Shown: positions 49,850 through 57,285 of the stretch, in pieces | How positions within the stretch are numbered: position 1 is the first letter of the stretch | Layout of the letters: each line of letters begins with the position of its first letter | Assembly: GCF_009604375.1 (NCBI RefSeq) | Contig: NZ_WEGH01000005.1 | Location: 372,001 to 436,000, forward strand | From: Actinomadura macrotermitis | GTDB lineage: Bacteria > Actinomycetota > Actinomycetes > Streptosporangiales > Streptosporangiaceae | Direction of reading: 5' to 3' | Length of the DNA stretch: 64,000 bases | Position numbers and translations under genes: made by a program | The notes under the pieces: model-generated | The model's input: the letters and a program-made list of their open reading frames with translations, nothing else | Told to the model about the DNA's origin: nothing | The model's database searches: none

Positions 49850-50341
49850 TCAGCCGGATTCGGCATCTGCGCTTGCCGATGGGCCGGCCAGGACGCGCGC
49901 CAGCAGGTCACGGAGGTGCCGCTGGTCGGAGCCGGGGAGGTCGAAGAAGGTCCGGGCCAGCGCGTGGGCGCTGGAGCGCAACTCCTGGCGTTTGCGCTCG
50001 CCGGCTTCGGTGAGCACCACGTGCTTGACCCGGCGGTCGCCCGGAGCGGGCCGGCGGGTCACCATGCCGCGGCGTTCCAGGCCGTCGACGATGCCGGTGA
50101 CGTTCGACGGCTCGCATGACAGCCAGTCGGCCAGCTGACGCATCGGGGCAGGACCGGACAGGTTGGTCAGGACGAGCGCTTGGGCCGGGGGAAGGCCGAG
50201 CTCTGCCGCGGTGGCGTTGAACTGCGCGCGCAGCCGCCCGGTGACCTCGAAGACCAGGCTGCTCAGCTCGGCTACGACCGCATCCGCGTCGGTGCCGGCC
50301 CCTGTTTCGGCGCCGGTGTCGCTGTCGGCATGGGGGCTCAT
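49850..50341 (-). CDS. MarR-family regulator
   Basis: A 163-residue MarR protein: L-G-L-P-P-A-Q-A-L-V-L-T-N-L, helix C-E-P-S-N-V-T-G-I-V-D-G-L-E-R-R-G-M-V and wing R-R-P-A-P-G-D-R-R-V-K. The N-terminus carries a Gly/Thr/Asp-rich tail (S-D-T-G-A-E-T-G-A-G-T-D-A). ATG 50341 follows TATGCT by six bases without a Shine-Dalgarno, so leaderless initiation is likely. It is divergent from the three-gene operon at 50460, with palindromes between. Confidence 0.9.
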   Translation of the reverse strand: MSPHADSDTGAETGAGTDADAVVAELSSLVFEVTGRLRAQFNATAAELGLPPAQALVLTNLSGPAPMRQLADWLSCEPSNVTGIVDGLERRGMVTRRPAPGDRRVKHVVLTEAGERKRQELRSSAHALARTFFDLPGSDQRHLRDLLARVLAGPSASADAESG

Positions 50342-50369
50342 ACGGCCAGCATAGCCGCCGCTTAAGCCA

Positions 50370-50436
50370 CTGAACTGTTCAGCTTGTGAAGTAAGTGCTA
50401 CGCTCGGCCGCATAGAACTTCAGGAACTGAACTATG
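50370..50436. promoter_or_regulatory. MarR operators and promoter region
   Basis: CTGAAC-T-GTTCAG (50370-50382) and TTCAG-GAA-CTGAA (50419-50431) are perfect palindromes, the second extended by CATAG/CTATG (50411-50436). They lie in the divergent spacer between the MarR gene and the DUF6069 operon. Confidence 0.7.
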
Positions 50437-50459
50437 TAGCAACTGAAGGAGATGTGGCG

Positions 50460-50909
50460 ATGACGCAAGTGAGCACGGCCCGGCGCGCGGGCCTCAGGAG
50501 CCCACGACGGGCACGGGTACTGGCCGTGGCGGGTGCGGTCGCGGCCGCGCTGGCGGTCTGGGCGGTCGGGGAACCGCTGCTGGGCCATGACCTGGTCATC
50601 CAGCAGAAAGGACAACAGCCGCGAGACCTGGGGGCGGGCGCCATCGCCCTCTTCGCACTGGCCCCCTCGCTGCTCGGCTGGGCACTGCTGGCCGCGCTGG
50701 AGCGGGTGACGCCACTGGCGGCCCGGATCTGGACGGCCACCGCCCTGACCCTGCTCGCGGTGTCGTTCCTGCCCATCGTCGGCGTTCAGGCCTCCGGCGC
50801 GAGCAAAGCAGTGCTCGCCCTCACCCATCTCGCCGTCGCAGCCGTTCTCATCCCCGTCTTCTGGCGGACGGCCACGACCCGCGCCGCCGACACCGGGAGC
50901 GGGCGATGA
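50460..50909 (+). CDS. DUF6069-family membrane protein
   Basis: A 149-residue membrane protein with four hydrophobic helices: V-A-G-A-V-A-A-A-L-A-V-W-A-V, A-I-A-L-F-A-L-A-P-S-L-L-G-W, W-T-A-T-A-L-T-L-L-A-V-S-F and A-V-L-A-L-T-H-L-A-V-A-A-V-L-I-P-V-F-W. This is the DUF6069 plan, function unknown. ATG 50460 follows AAGGAG at eight bases, and a GTG two codons earlier is too close to that site. It overlaps the nitroreductase gene (ATGA). The MarR upstream probably controls the operon. Confidence 0.82.
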   Translation: MTQVSTARRAGLRSPRRARVLAVAGAVAAALAVWAVGEPLLGHDLVIQQKGQQPRDLGAGAIALFALAPSLLGWALLAALERVTPLAARIWTATALTLLAVSFLPIVGVQASGASKAVLALTHLAVAAVLIPVFWRTATTRAADTGSGR

Positions 50910-51355
50910 CAGCGCCCGAGAACGAGATCCTCGACAGCCCCACCCCCTGGGTCGCCGACCACATCCGCACCTACCTCGAAACCGACGGCGCCCAGGGCCA
51001 CCTCTACCAGGGCTGGCCAACGCTGCTGCTCACCACCCGCGGCCGCAGGACCGGCAAACTCCGTCGCACCGCGCTGATCTACGGCCGCGACCAGGGCCGC
51101 TACCTGCTGGTCGCCTCCAACGCCGGCGCGGAACGCCACCCGGCCTGGTACCTCAACCTCACCGACACCCCGACGGTGTCGCTGCAGGTCGGCCCGGACC
51201 ACTTCACCGCGACCGCCCGCACCGCCACCGCCGAGGAGAAGCCCCGGCTGTGGCAGATCATGACCGAGCTGTTCCCCCACTACGCCAAGTACCAAGAGGA
51301 ATCAGTACGCGAACTGCCCCTGGTGATCCTCACCCCACAGGCACCGCCGGGGTGA
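50906..51355 (+). CDS. Deazaflavin (F420)-dependent nitroreductase-family protein
   Basis: A 149-residue DDN-like split-barrel protein. The F420-contacting pattern L-L-T-T-R-G-R-R-T-G-K-L-R-R-T-A-L-I-Y and R-Y-L-L-V-A-S-N-A-G-A-E-R-H-P-A-W-Y-L-N-L are typical. Such proteins reduce quinones and nitroaromatics with F420H2 and protect from oxidative stress. It overlaps the DUF6069 gene by four bases and is followed after 98 bases by a SnoaL-type gene. Confidence 0.92.
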   Translation: MTAPENEILDSPTPWVADHIRTYLETDGAQGHLYQGWPTLLLTTRGRRTGKLRRTALIYGRDQGRYLLVASNAGAERHPAWYLNLTDTPTVSLQVGPDHFTATARTATAEEKPRLWQIMTELFPHYAKYQEESVRELPLVILTPQAPPG

Positions 51356-51453
51356 CCGGGACCGGACCGAGCCACCCGCCGTCCCCATCGACGGCGCCCT
51401 TCCGTGCCGAACTCCAGCACCCCCATCGATCCCGCACCGAACCCAGAGGAACC

Positions 51454-51876
51454 ATGGAGACGCGACCCGCCCTGAGCGACCACCAACACCCCGTGAACGC
51501 GCAGACGGTGGCAGCCGACTTCGCCGCGATATTGCAGCGGGCCGGCGAGACCCGCGACGCCGACCTCTACGACTCCGCCTTCGCGGCAGACATGCTGTGG
51601 GGCAGCCCCTACGGAGCGACTGTGGCCGGCTACACCGAACTGAACACCATCCACCGACGGCTCATGGCGGCGAACGCCGCACCACCGTCACGGTTCGAGG
51701 TGGTCACCGCACACACCCCCGCACCCGGCGTGGTGGTGACACACATCCGCCGGCAGGCAGCCGACACCAGCGGATTCTCCGAGATGGCACTGTACGTCCT
51801 TGTCGAACGCGCCGGACGATGGTGGCTCGCAGCGGCGCAGAACACCCCCATCGGCGAATCACCACTGCACAACTAA
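51454..51876 (+). CDS. SnoaL/DUF4440-like protein (NTF2 fold)
   Basis: A 140-residue NTF2-like protein of the SgcJ/DUF4440 group. The helix V-A-A-D-F-A-A-I-L-Q-R-A-G-E-T-R-D-A-D and strands M-L-W-G-S-P-Y-G-A-T-V and W-W-L-A-A-A-Q-N-T-P fit the cone-shaped fold. These serve as cyclases, hydrolases or binding proteins. ATG 51454 follows AGAGGA. It is probably the third gene of the MarR-controlled unit. The 538 bases after it hold no supportable gene. Confidence 0.85.
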   Translation: METRPALSDHQHPVNAQTVAADFAAILQRAGETRDADLYDSAFAADMLWGSPYGATVAGYTELNTIHRRLMAANAAPPSRFEVVTAHTPAPGVVVTHIRRQAADTSGFSEMALYVLVERAGRWWLAAAQNTPIGESPLHN

Positions 51877-52135
51877 AGCCAGGACAGACCACCGGCTCCC
51901 GGGCCTGCCATACCCGAAGCCGTACCGACGGCTGGCTGACACCACTGGCGTTCGGCTGCTGCAAACCCCGAACCCTGCTCCCGAAGACTGCTCTGACCTG
52001 CGCGTTGACCCCTTTCGGAAGTACTTCGGCCGTGCCCCCGGGACGCGCGCGCAAGCACCCCGGTCCAGGTGTTCGGACACCCGGCTGCCGTTTGGGGCTG
52101 GGGTCAGCTTCGGGAGCAGGACGCCGGGAAGCTCA

Positions 52136-52229
52136 AGAGTTCACGCGGAACCGCAGGGTCCTCGGCGAACCCGAAGGTGGCTTTAGCCTTTGGTGGGCGC
52201 CTTGGCCCCTTGGGTTCGCGGTGAACTCT
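52136..52229. repeat. Inverted repeat in the gene-free stretch 51877-52414
   Basis: Positions 52136-52152 and 52213-52229 are inverted copies (14 of 17 paired; AGAGTTCAC and AACC parts perfect) separated by 60 bases. The stretch 51877-52414 otherwise contains no frame with coherent homology. The structure could be a small transposable relic or an RNA hairpin. Confidence 0.5.
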
Positions 52230-52414
52230 GGGACTGGCTCGCTGATCCCGAGCGTGGCGCTGGCCGCCGGGCGGCGGATCCGGCTCCAGTCCGGGGCGGC
52301 GCCGGGATGGGGCGCGGGCGGGTCCGCCGGCGGCGACGAGCAGGATCGGCGGGACCTCCTGCCCCCGGAGCGGGAGCAGTCCGCCCGCTAAGGCCACGCC
52401 CCCGCCTGACCGCC

Positions 52415-52906
52415 CTACTCCGGCGCGGGCAGCGCGGGCCCCAGGCTGTCCTGCAGATAGGCCATGCCCTCGGTGTACACCGGGTCGGCCGCGCGCTCGC
52501 CGATCTCCTCGGGCGTCAGATCGGCCAGTCGTTCCTGGATCCACCAAATGTTGCCCAGCGGGTCTCGCACGCGTCCCACCTTGTCCCCCCAGAACAGCTC
52601 GGTCGGTCGCGTGACGACCGCCGCCCCCGCCTTCACCGCGCGTTCCACCACCGCGTCGGCATCATCCACGAACAACCGCAGCAGCCCTGGAGTCTCGACC
52701 GGAAACGGCGAGTCGAACATCAGCACCACCGAGTCCCCGATCCGCGCCTCGGCATGCCCGATCCGCCCCTCCACCTCCATCCGGCTGAGCTCCTGGCCGC
52801 CGAACGCCTCCTCGATGAACCCGATCAGCGCGACCGTGTCCCGGGTGACGATCCACGGCGTGACCGTCCCGTACCCCTCGGGCGCCTGGGGAAAGTTGTT
52901 CGTCAT
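52415..52906 (-). CDS. VOC-superfamily (glyoxalase/PhnB-like) protein
   Basis: A 163-residue VOC protein: T-V-T-P-W-I-V-T-R-D-T-V-A-L-I-G-F-I-E-E-A-F-G-G, then E-G-R-I-G-H-A-E-A-R-I-G-D-S-V-V-L-M and D-K-V-G-R-V-R-D-P-L-G-N-I-W-W-I-Q-E. The H and E positions for a metal are present, as in the PhnB-like subset. ATG 52906 follows GGAG. Activity may be a dioxygenase, lyase or drug-binding function. It stands alone in the decayed region, flanked by relics. Confidence 0.9.
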   Translation of the reverse strand: MTNNFPQAPEGYGTVTPWIVTRDTVALIGFIEEAFGGQELSRMEVEGRIGHAEARIGDSVVLMFDSPFPVETPGLLRLFVDDADAVVERAVKAGAAVVTRPTELFWGDKVGRVRDPLGNIWWIQERLADLTPEEIGERAADPVYTEGMAYLQDSLGPALPAPE

Positions 52907-53160
52907 GCCATCTCCTCGCTCGCGGCTCCGGAGACCAACATAGCAGAACGGAATAGTTCGTTCCATAACGGGCCGGCTCTCCGGGCAAGAACCGCAGTCG
53001 GCAACCGACCGATCAAAACGGCGATGGCCACAGCCGTCGGCCCTGGGTTCACCCAACCGATCGAACGCCCACCGGCGCCCCAGAACCCTCAGGGCCGCTG
53101 AAGAACCCTCAATATCTGCCAGCGAGCCGTCGAGCCATCAACGCAGCACGTCACGGCCTT

Positions 53161-53304
53161 TCAAACGCCCCCGCCTTCACACCAGGACCCAAGGGTTATT
53201 TCTCCATCGCGGAAGGGCCGCAGGTCCGCCTTGGGGTCGGCGCGGGCGAAGGCGTAGCGGTCGAGGAAGTCGATGTGCTCATAGGCGATCGGCGAGAGCC
53301 GGGC
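53161..53304 (-). pseudogene. C-terminal relic of a Tn3-family transposase
   Basis: Minus-strand residues A-R-L-S-P-I-A-Y-E-H-I-D-F-L-D-R-Y-A-F and A-D-L-R-P-F-R-D-G-E resemble the extreme C-terminus of Tn3 TnpA (S-P-x-x-x-E-H-I-N-x-L-G-R-Y-x-F ... L-R-P-L-R). The frame joins an unrelated transporter fragment upstream, so it is a truncated remnant. The family call rests on about 35 residues. Confidence 0.5.
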
Positions 53305-53355
53305 GCACGTGTTGTCGGTGGCGGGCCTCCTGGGTGTTGAGCTGGGTGCCGGCCA

Positions 53356-53835
53356 TGCGGGACGCGGCTTCGTCCCGCCGACGGCGCGGATGCCCAGCGC
53401 AGAGAGCAGGTAGCTGACCGCATCCGCCAGCACGGTCGTCACCGGGCCCAGCAGTCCGATCACCGACGCGCTCCACATCGTGGACTCGAACCGGCTGTTG
53501 GCGATGAGCAGGTCCTGTGGCAGCAGCAGCGCCTTCAGGTAAGCGTCGCTGGCGCCCGGAAGGCGAGGTCGGCCGCGGCGACGACAACGGACACAACGAG
53601 AAGTTGGGCGAAACTCAGGCAGCCGAGCGCGGCGGGGATGCTCGCCAGCGCCGCGAACCGGACCAGATCCGTCGCGATCATGACGGGCCGCTTGCGCTGG
53701 AACTCCACCCACGGGCCGAGCGGCACCGCCCCCCCGGCCCGTCCCACAGCGGCCAGCACCGCCACCTGGGACGGCCCGGAGTGCAGCACGATGACGGCGA
53801 TCAGGGGAAACGCACCGAACCCGAGCCACGAGCTG
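53356..53835 (-). pseudogene. Frameshifted MFS transporter relic (MFS_3-like)
   Basis: One frame (53535-53835) reads V-P-L-G-P-W-V-E-F-Q-R-K-R-P-V-M-I-A-T-D and F-A-Q-L-L-V-V-S-V-V-V-A-A-A-D-L-A-F. The other (53356-53544) continues A-Y-L-K-A-L-L-L-P-Q-D-L-L-I-A-N-S-R-F-E-S and D-A-V-S-Y-L-L-S-A-L-G-I. Joined, they match the N-terminal third of macrolide-exporter-type MFS proteins, with a frameshift near 53540 and no C-terminal part. The spacer 52907-53160 holds nothing supportable. Confidence 0.65.
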
Positions 53836-53863
53836 TACGTCCTGACCGCGTACGACGCCCACA

Positions 53864-53977
53864 GTTGTCGTCGGCAGCGAAACCGTCAGTGAATCGGCAA
53901 CGAGAACGTCAGCTCCTGTCGGTCGAGGGGGTTGTTCGGGCATGTGCGCCACGTAGGCCACGGCCTGCCGCCACCTG
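53864..53977 (+). repeat. Transposon-end-like repeat, left copy
   Basis: Block A (53867-53927) matches 55030-55090 at 57 of 61 positions. Block B (53928-53977) matches 55203-55252 at 47 of 50. Block A contains two tandem iterations of CGGCARCGARAMCGTCAG. The outer end starting at 53864, GTTGTCGTCGGCAGC, is repeated inverted at 55736-55750. The erm gene lies between the copies. Confidence 0.85.
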
Positions 53978-54039
53978 ACCGGTCTGCGTCGTCAACGCCC
54001 AGGTGCTGCCGGCTTTCGGCGTCGACCTGGGGCCCTGGC

Positions 54040-54801
54040 CTAAAGCAGGGCGAACAGGTCGGCCCACTGCTCGGCCGCCAGGTCGCGCGGCAGCGTCGCA
54101 CCGGTCACGCGGTGGCGGCGCGCCCAGGGCCGGAGCGCCACCCGCCTGTCCGGCATCGCGCGGTCGAGGATCTGCGGCAGGCCGCGCCCACCGCCGGTGA
54201 AGACCCTGTGCACCAGGTCCTGGTAGGCGCGGCGATCGGCCGGGGCCACGAGCGGGCGGGCGCGGCGCGTGATCGTCATCAGGCCGCCGTCCACGCCCGG
54301 ACGCGGCCGGAACGCCGCCGCCGGCACGCGCTGGACCAACCGGAACTCGAACCACGGCCACCACTGCGCCGTCATCAGCGTCGCGCCGCCGACCCCGGCC
54401 CTGCGCCGCGCCACCTCCCACTGCACCAGCAGCACCGCGTCGGTCCAGTGCTCGCTGTGCAGGACGCGGCGCAACATCGTGGTCGTCTGGTGGAAGGGCA
54501 GGTTGCCGACCAGCACGTGCGGTGTGCGCGGCAGCCGGTGGCGCAGGAAGTCGCCGGTCACGACCGTGGTCGCCGGGGAGGCCCGGCGGGCCAGCGCGGT
54601 GGCCTGGCGGTGGTCGATCTCGACGGCGGTCAGGGGCCGTCCCAGGTCCTGCAACGGGAGGGTGAGCGCGCCGCCGCCCGCGCCGATCTCGACGATCGGG
54701 CCGTCGGTGCGGGCGACGAGGCCGACCATCGCGGCGATGACGCGCCGGTCGGTGAGGAAGTTCTGGCCGAGCTCGTGCCGGCCTGCGTGATGGGTGCGCA
54801 A
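54040..54801 (-). CDS. erm: 23S rRNA (adenine-N6)-dimethyltransferase Erm
   Basis: A 253-residue SAM-dependent methyltransferase of the Erm/KsgA family, giving macrolide-lincosamide-streptogramin B resistance by methylating 23S rRNA A2058. R-H-E-L-G-Q-N-F-L is the Erm hallmark, motif I is E-I-G-A-G-G-G-A-L-T, motif II V-E-I-D, and motif IV G-N-L-P-F-H. The start is open: TTG 54801 has GGAG seven bases upstream, while ATG 54858 adds 19 residues but has no ribosome-binding site. A leader peptide and mutually exclusive hairpins precede it. It is an isolated resistance gene inside repeat-flanked, decayed DNA. Confidence 0.9.
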   Translation of the reverse strand: MRTHHAGRHELGQNFLTDRRVIAAMVGLVARTDGPIVEIGAGGGALTLPLQDLGRPLTAVEIDHRQATALARRASPATTVVTGDFLRHRLPRTPHVLVGNLPFHQTTTMLRRVLHSEHWTDAVLLVQWEVARRRAGVGGATLMTAQWWPWFEFRLVQRVPAAAFRPRPGVDGGLMTITRRARPLVAPADRRAYQDLVHRVFTGGGRGLPQILDRAMPDRRVALRPWARRHRVTGATLPRDLAAEQWADLFALL

Positions 54802-54806
54802 CGAAG

Positions 54807-54916
54807 GGCTCCGGGATTCAGAGGGTGAACCCGGGCAGCGTGAGGAGCCGCCCAGCATGGATCTGCTGGAGCGGCGGCGACTCTCAGAGGGGACGACCGC
54901 CGCTCAGGGGCGGCGG
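54807..54916 (-). promoter_or_regulatory. Candidate translational attenuator of erm
   Basis: On the minus strand five segments can pair in alternatives. CCGCCGC (54910-54916) pairs with GCGGCGG (54897-54903). GAGCGGCGG (54897-54905) pairs with CCGCCGCTC (54869-54877). GCCGCC (54873-54878) pairs with GGCGGC (54847-54852), enclosing ATG 54858. GGCTCC (54844-54849) pairs with GGAGCC (54807-54812), which holds the Shine-Dalgarno of TTG 54801. The first stem lies over the last codons of the leader peptide, as needed for ribosome-stall control. Confidence 0.6.
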
Positions 54917-54948
54917 ATCCTCATGAACGCTGCGGGTGCGCTGCACAT
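54904..54948 (-). CDS. Putative Erm leader peptide
   Basis: A 14-codon frame, M-C-S-A-P-A-A-F-M-R-I-R-R-P, ends just before the erm attenuator. The R-I-R sequence fits the +X(+) motif of macrolide-stalling leader peptides such as that of ermD (R-L-R). An internal ATG would give M-R-I-R-R-P. TAGGTT lies six bases before the ATG, so the leader may be read from a leaderless transcript. No Shine-Dalgarno is seen. Confidence 0.5.
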   Translation of the reverse strand: MCSAPAAFMRIRRP

Positions 54949-55029
54949 GGCGCGAACCTACAGCAGGGTGGGCGCGCGGTCCCACCCGTTTTTCAGCGGC
55001 GGCGCCGGGCGTACCGGCCCGCAGTTCCT

Positions 55030-55252
55030 GTCGTCGCCAGCGAGACCGTCAGTGAATCGGCAACGAGAACGTCGGCTCCCGTCGGTCGAGTTTGTGATGT
55101 CGAGGTTGAGGGATGGCCGTCGGGCCGGTGTTATCTGGGGTGGCCTTCTGCTGTTTTCATGTACGGCACGTACGTCTTGCGGTCGTGCTGGACAAATACC
55201 CAGGGGTTGTTCGGGCAGGTGCGTCACGTGGGCCACGGCCTGCCGCCACCTG
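55030..55252 (+). repeat. Transposon-end-like repeat, right copy (interrupted)
   Basis: It is a second copy of the blocks at 53867-53977 in the same orientation, here with block A (55030-55090) and block B (55203-55252) separated by 112 extra bases. This implies an insertion here or a deletion in the left copy. No gene is supportable in 54949-55312. Confidence 0.85.
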
Positions 55253-55312
55253 GTACGTCATCCTTGGGCTGAAGGCCGGAAGGGTCAGCGTGGACGGGGT
55301 TACGGCCGCGGC

Positions 55313-55510
55313 ATGACCGAGACGAAACAATGGCGGGGCTTGCCCGCCGGGAGTCGGGACTTGAGCAGCAACCGAACCGTCAGTCACGGTAGGAGCCCGG
55401 TGGGCCGCATCCGCGTCCACCTCATGCCGCACGGCCGCGCCGCCTTCCAGTCCCACGCGCTGGTACTGGAACACATCGTCGCCGCCGCCCGCACCGAACC
55501 CGGCCACTGA
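55313..55510 (+). CDS. Doubtful 65-residue reading frame
   Basis: ATG 55313 opens a frame with M-T-E-T-K-Q-W-R-G-L and ends G-R-A-A-F-Q-S-H-A-L-V-L-E-H-I-V-A-A-A. The C-terminal 30 residues look protein-like and have GC-rich third positions, but there is no Shine-Dalgarno and I know no family. It may be the tail of a lost gene. Confidence 0.25.
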   Translation: MTETKQWRGLPAGSRDLSSNRTVSHGRSPVGRIRVHLMPHGRAAFQSHALVLEHIVAAARTEPGH

Positions 55511-55655
55511 CCTCCATCACACCTACCGCCACGGCTGGTCACGACACGACAAGCCACGAGGCTCTGTAGCATGACCGGCCGTACGGTCGCCGCTCACACC
55601 CCGAGTAGGCCGCTGACACCCCAACCGCGCCTGGCCCGCCTGACGCATAAGAGCT

Positions 55656-55750
55656 ACTGACGGTTTCGCTGCCGACCACTGTCGCTCCGGCTGCCGATCC
55701 GCTGACATCCGCAGGCCGGGGTCACTGACGTTCTGGCTGCCGACGACAAC
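55656..55750 (-). repeat. Inverted transposon-end-like iterons
   Basis: 55656-55676 is the exact reverse complement of 53870-53890 (21 of 21). 55723-55750 is the reverse complement of 53864-53891 at 25 of 28 positions. Together with the left copy they bound a 1.9-kb segment carrying erm. The rest of 55511-55817 shows only further CTGAC-type half-repeats (e.g. CTGACACCCC near 55600). Confidence 0.8.
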
Positions 55751-55817
55751 AGCCACCCGAACCGCCTGCCCAGCGCCCGCCTGCGTGTCCTACCCGCCAC
55801 ACCTCTCATCGCTACGG

Positions 55818-55843
55818 ACAACCATTCGTTGTACAGATACCGT
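55818..55843. promoter_or_regulatory. LysR palindrome and probable leaderless promoter
   Basis: ACAAC-CATTC-GTTGT (55818-55832) is a perfect inverted repeat. CGGACA (55815-55820), 17 bases, then TACCGT (55838-55843) is a plausible promoter ending seven bases before the LysR ATG. Autoregulation is likely. Confidence 0.55.
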
Positions 55844-55850
55844 GACCGGC

Positions 55851-56801
55851 ATGGATCTCGATGCCGTGCGCACCTTCGTGGCCGCCACGGACGCAGGGCG
55901 CTTCCAGGACGCCGCCGCCGAGCTGTCGATCACTCAGCAGGCCGTATCCAAGCGCATCGCCACACTGAAGAAGGCCCTCGGCGTGCGGCTGTTCACCCGC
56001 ATCGCACGCGGAGTCGAGCTCACCATCGACGGCCAGGCGTTCCTGCCCCATGCCCGCGATCTCCTGCGGGCCGAGGAGCGGGCGGTCGCCTCGGTCCGTC
56101 CCGGCCGCCGCGCGCTGCGCGTCGACGTGATCGGCCGACGGCTCGCCCCGGCGGCCGTGCTGCGCGACTTCTACCGTGCACACCCCGAGTACGAGCTCGA
56201 CGTCCTGACCCTCTTCGACGCCGACGCGGCCATCGACGCCATCCGGTCCGGCACGATCGACGCGTCCTTCCGCGCCGTCCCTCAGCCCGGCCGCCGGCTC
56301 CCCAGCGACATCGAGGCCGCCCGCGCCTTCGACGAGCCCCTCGAGATCCTCGTCGGCCCCGTCCACGAACTCGCCGCCGCCCGCGCCGTCACGCTCGCCG
56401 ACCTCGCCGGGCGCCGGATCTGGATGCCCGGTATCGTCCCCGGAACCGAGTGGGCCGCCTACTACGACGCCCTCGCCGCCGCGTTCGGGCTCACCATCGA
56501 GAGCACCGGCCCCGACTTCGGCATCGAGGCCCTGCTGGACGTCATCGCCGACTCCCGGTCACTGGCGACTTTCGTCGGCGAACTGACACGCCTCGTCTGG
56601 CCCGCCGCCCAGGGCCTGCGACGCGTCATCGTGCGCGACCCCGTCCCGGTCTATCCGCACTCACTGGTGTGGCAGCGCGACAACCCGCACCCGGCCCTCG
56701 CCGCACTCCGCGACCATCTGGACTCAGCGCAGCCCCGCCCCTCCGGCACCTGGACACCGGCATGGGCAAGGTCGGCAGGACACCTGCGCACGACACCGTG
56801 A
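55851..56801 (+). CDS. LysR-family regulator, orphan
   Basis: A 316-residue LTTR: M-D-L-D-A-V-R-T-F-V-A-A-T-D-A-G-R-F-Q-D-A-A-A-E-L-S-I-T-Q-Q-A-V-S-K-R-I, then a standard effector domain with the P-G-T-E-W-A-A-Y-Y turn. No Shine-Dalgarno precedes ATG 55851. Unlike the other LysR in the window it has no divergent partner, because the upstream DNA is decayed. Its target may have been lost or lie elsewhere. Confidence 0.92.
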   Translation: MDLDAVRTFVAATDAGRFQDAAAELSITQQAVSKRIATLKKALGVRLFTRIARGVELTIDGQAFLPHARDLLRAEERAVASVRPGRRALRVDVIGRRLAPAAVLRDFYRAHPEYELDVLTLFDADAAIDAIRSGTIDASFRAVPQPGRRLPSDIEAARAFDEPLEILVGPVHELAAARAVTLADLAGRRIWMPGIVPGTEWAAYYDALAAAFGLTIESTGPDFGIEALLDVIADSRSLATFVGELTRLVWPAAQGLRRVIVRDPVPVYPHSLVWQRDNPHPALAALRDHLDSAQPRPSGTWTPAWARSAGHLRTTP

Positions 56802-56858
56802 GTCCCGCCGGTGACCGTTCGCCGGCGCGGCCTGGAGAGCTGCGTCACCGGCCGGAAC

Positions 56859-56874
56859 ATACCCAGGGGGGTAT
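56859..56874. promoter_or_regulatory. CstR/CsoR-type operator 1 (autoregulatory)
   Basis: ATACCC-AGGG-GGGTAT matches the CsoR-family box (ATACCC-N4-GGGTAT). It is 46 bases before the CstR-like start codon, overlapping the likely promoter. Confidence 0.8.
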
Positions 56875-56919
56875 ATGTTGGACGAGGTACGGGCACACAC
56901 GGCCATAAGGGGAACGACG

Positions 56920-57189
56920 ATGGAGATGGACGCGTCGGTGCTGGCCGACGCGCTCACCCGGCTCAAGCGGGCGCACGGCCAGCTGGGCGGGGTGATCGCG
57001 ATGATCGAGAACGCCGAGGACTGCGAGCGGGTGCTGACCCAGCTGGCGGCGGTGTCCAAGGCACTGGACCGCGCCGGTTTCAAGATCATCTCGACCGGCC
57101 TGCAGCAGTGCCAGCTCGCACGCGACACCGGCCAGGAGCCGCCGATCACCCCCGAGCGGCTGGAGAAGCTGTTCCTCGCCCTGTCTTAG
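56920..57189 (+). CDS. CsoR-family regulator, CstR-type (persulfide sensor)
   Basis: An 89-residue all-helical DUF156 protein. In copper sensor CsoR the ligands are Cys-His-Cys. Here they align as C35, G60 and C64, so the His is Gly and only two Cys remain. This is the pattern of CstR, which forms di- to tetrasulfide cross-links between these Cys on exposure to reactive sulfur. ATG 56920 follows AAGGGG. The downstream persulfide dioxygenase-rhodanese, rhodanese and TauE genes support the sulfur role. Matching operators lie upstream of it and of that operon. Confidence 0.88.
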   Translation: MEMDASVLADALTRLKRAHGQLGGVIAMIENAEDCERVLTQLAAVSKALDRAGFKIISTGLQQCQLARDTGQEPPITPERLEKLFLALS

Positions 57190-57269
57190 ACAGAGCCCGG
57201 CGAGGACATGGCCCCCAGCAGACAGCGCACAAAACCGCTCCCCCACCAGCGCGCACATCTGCCCGCAAC

Positions 57270-57285
57270 ATACCCCCAGGGGTAT
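57270..57285. promoter_or_regulatory. CstR/CsoR-type operator 2 (sulfur operon)
   Basis: ATACCCC-CA-GGGGTAT is a perfect 16-bp palindrome, a better site than operator 1. It starts the 395-base spacer 57190-57584 before the persulfide dioxygenase gene. The rest of that spacer shows no coherent gene and may be leader or relic. Confidence 0.8.

Noticed and set aside
54844..54980. WhiB7-type promoter for erm
   Set aside because: An A-rich stretch precedes a poor -35 (GGGACC), but the match is too weak to claim WhiB7 control; only the leader and hairpins are reported.
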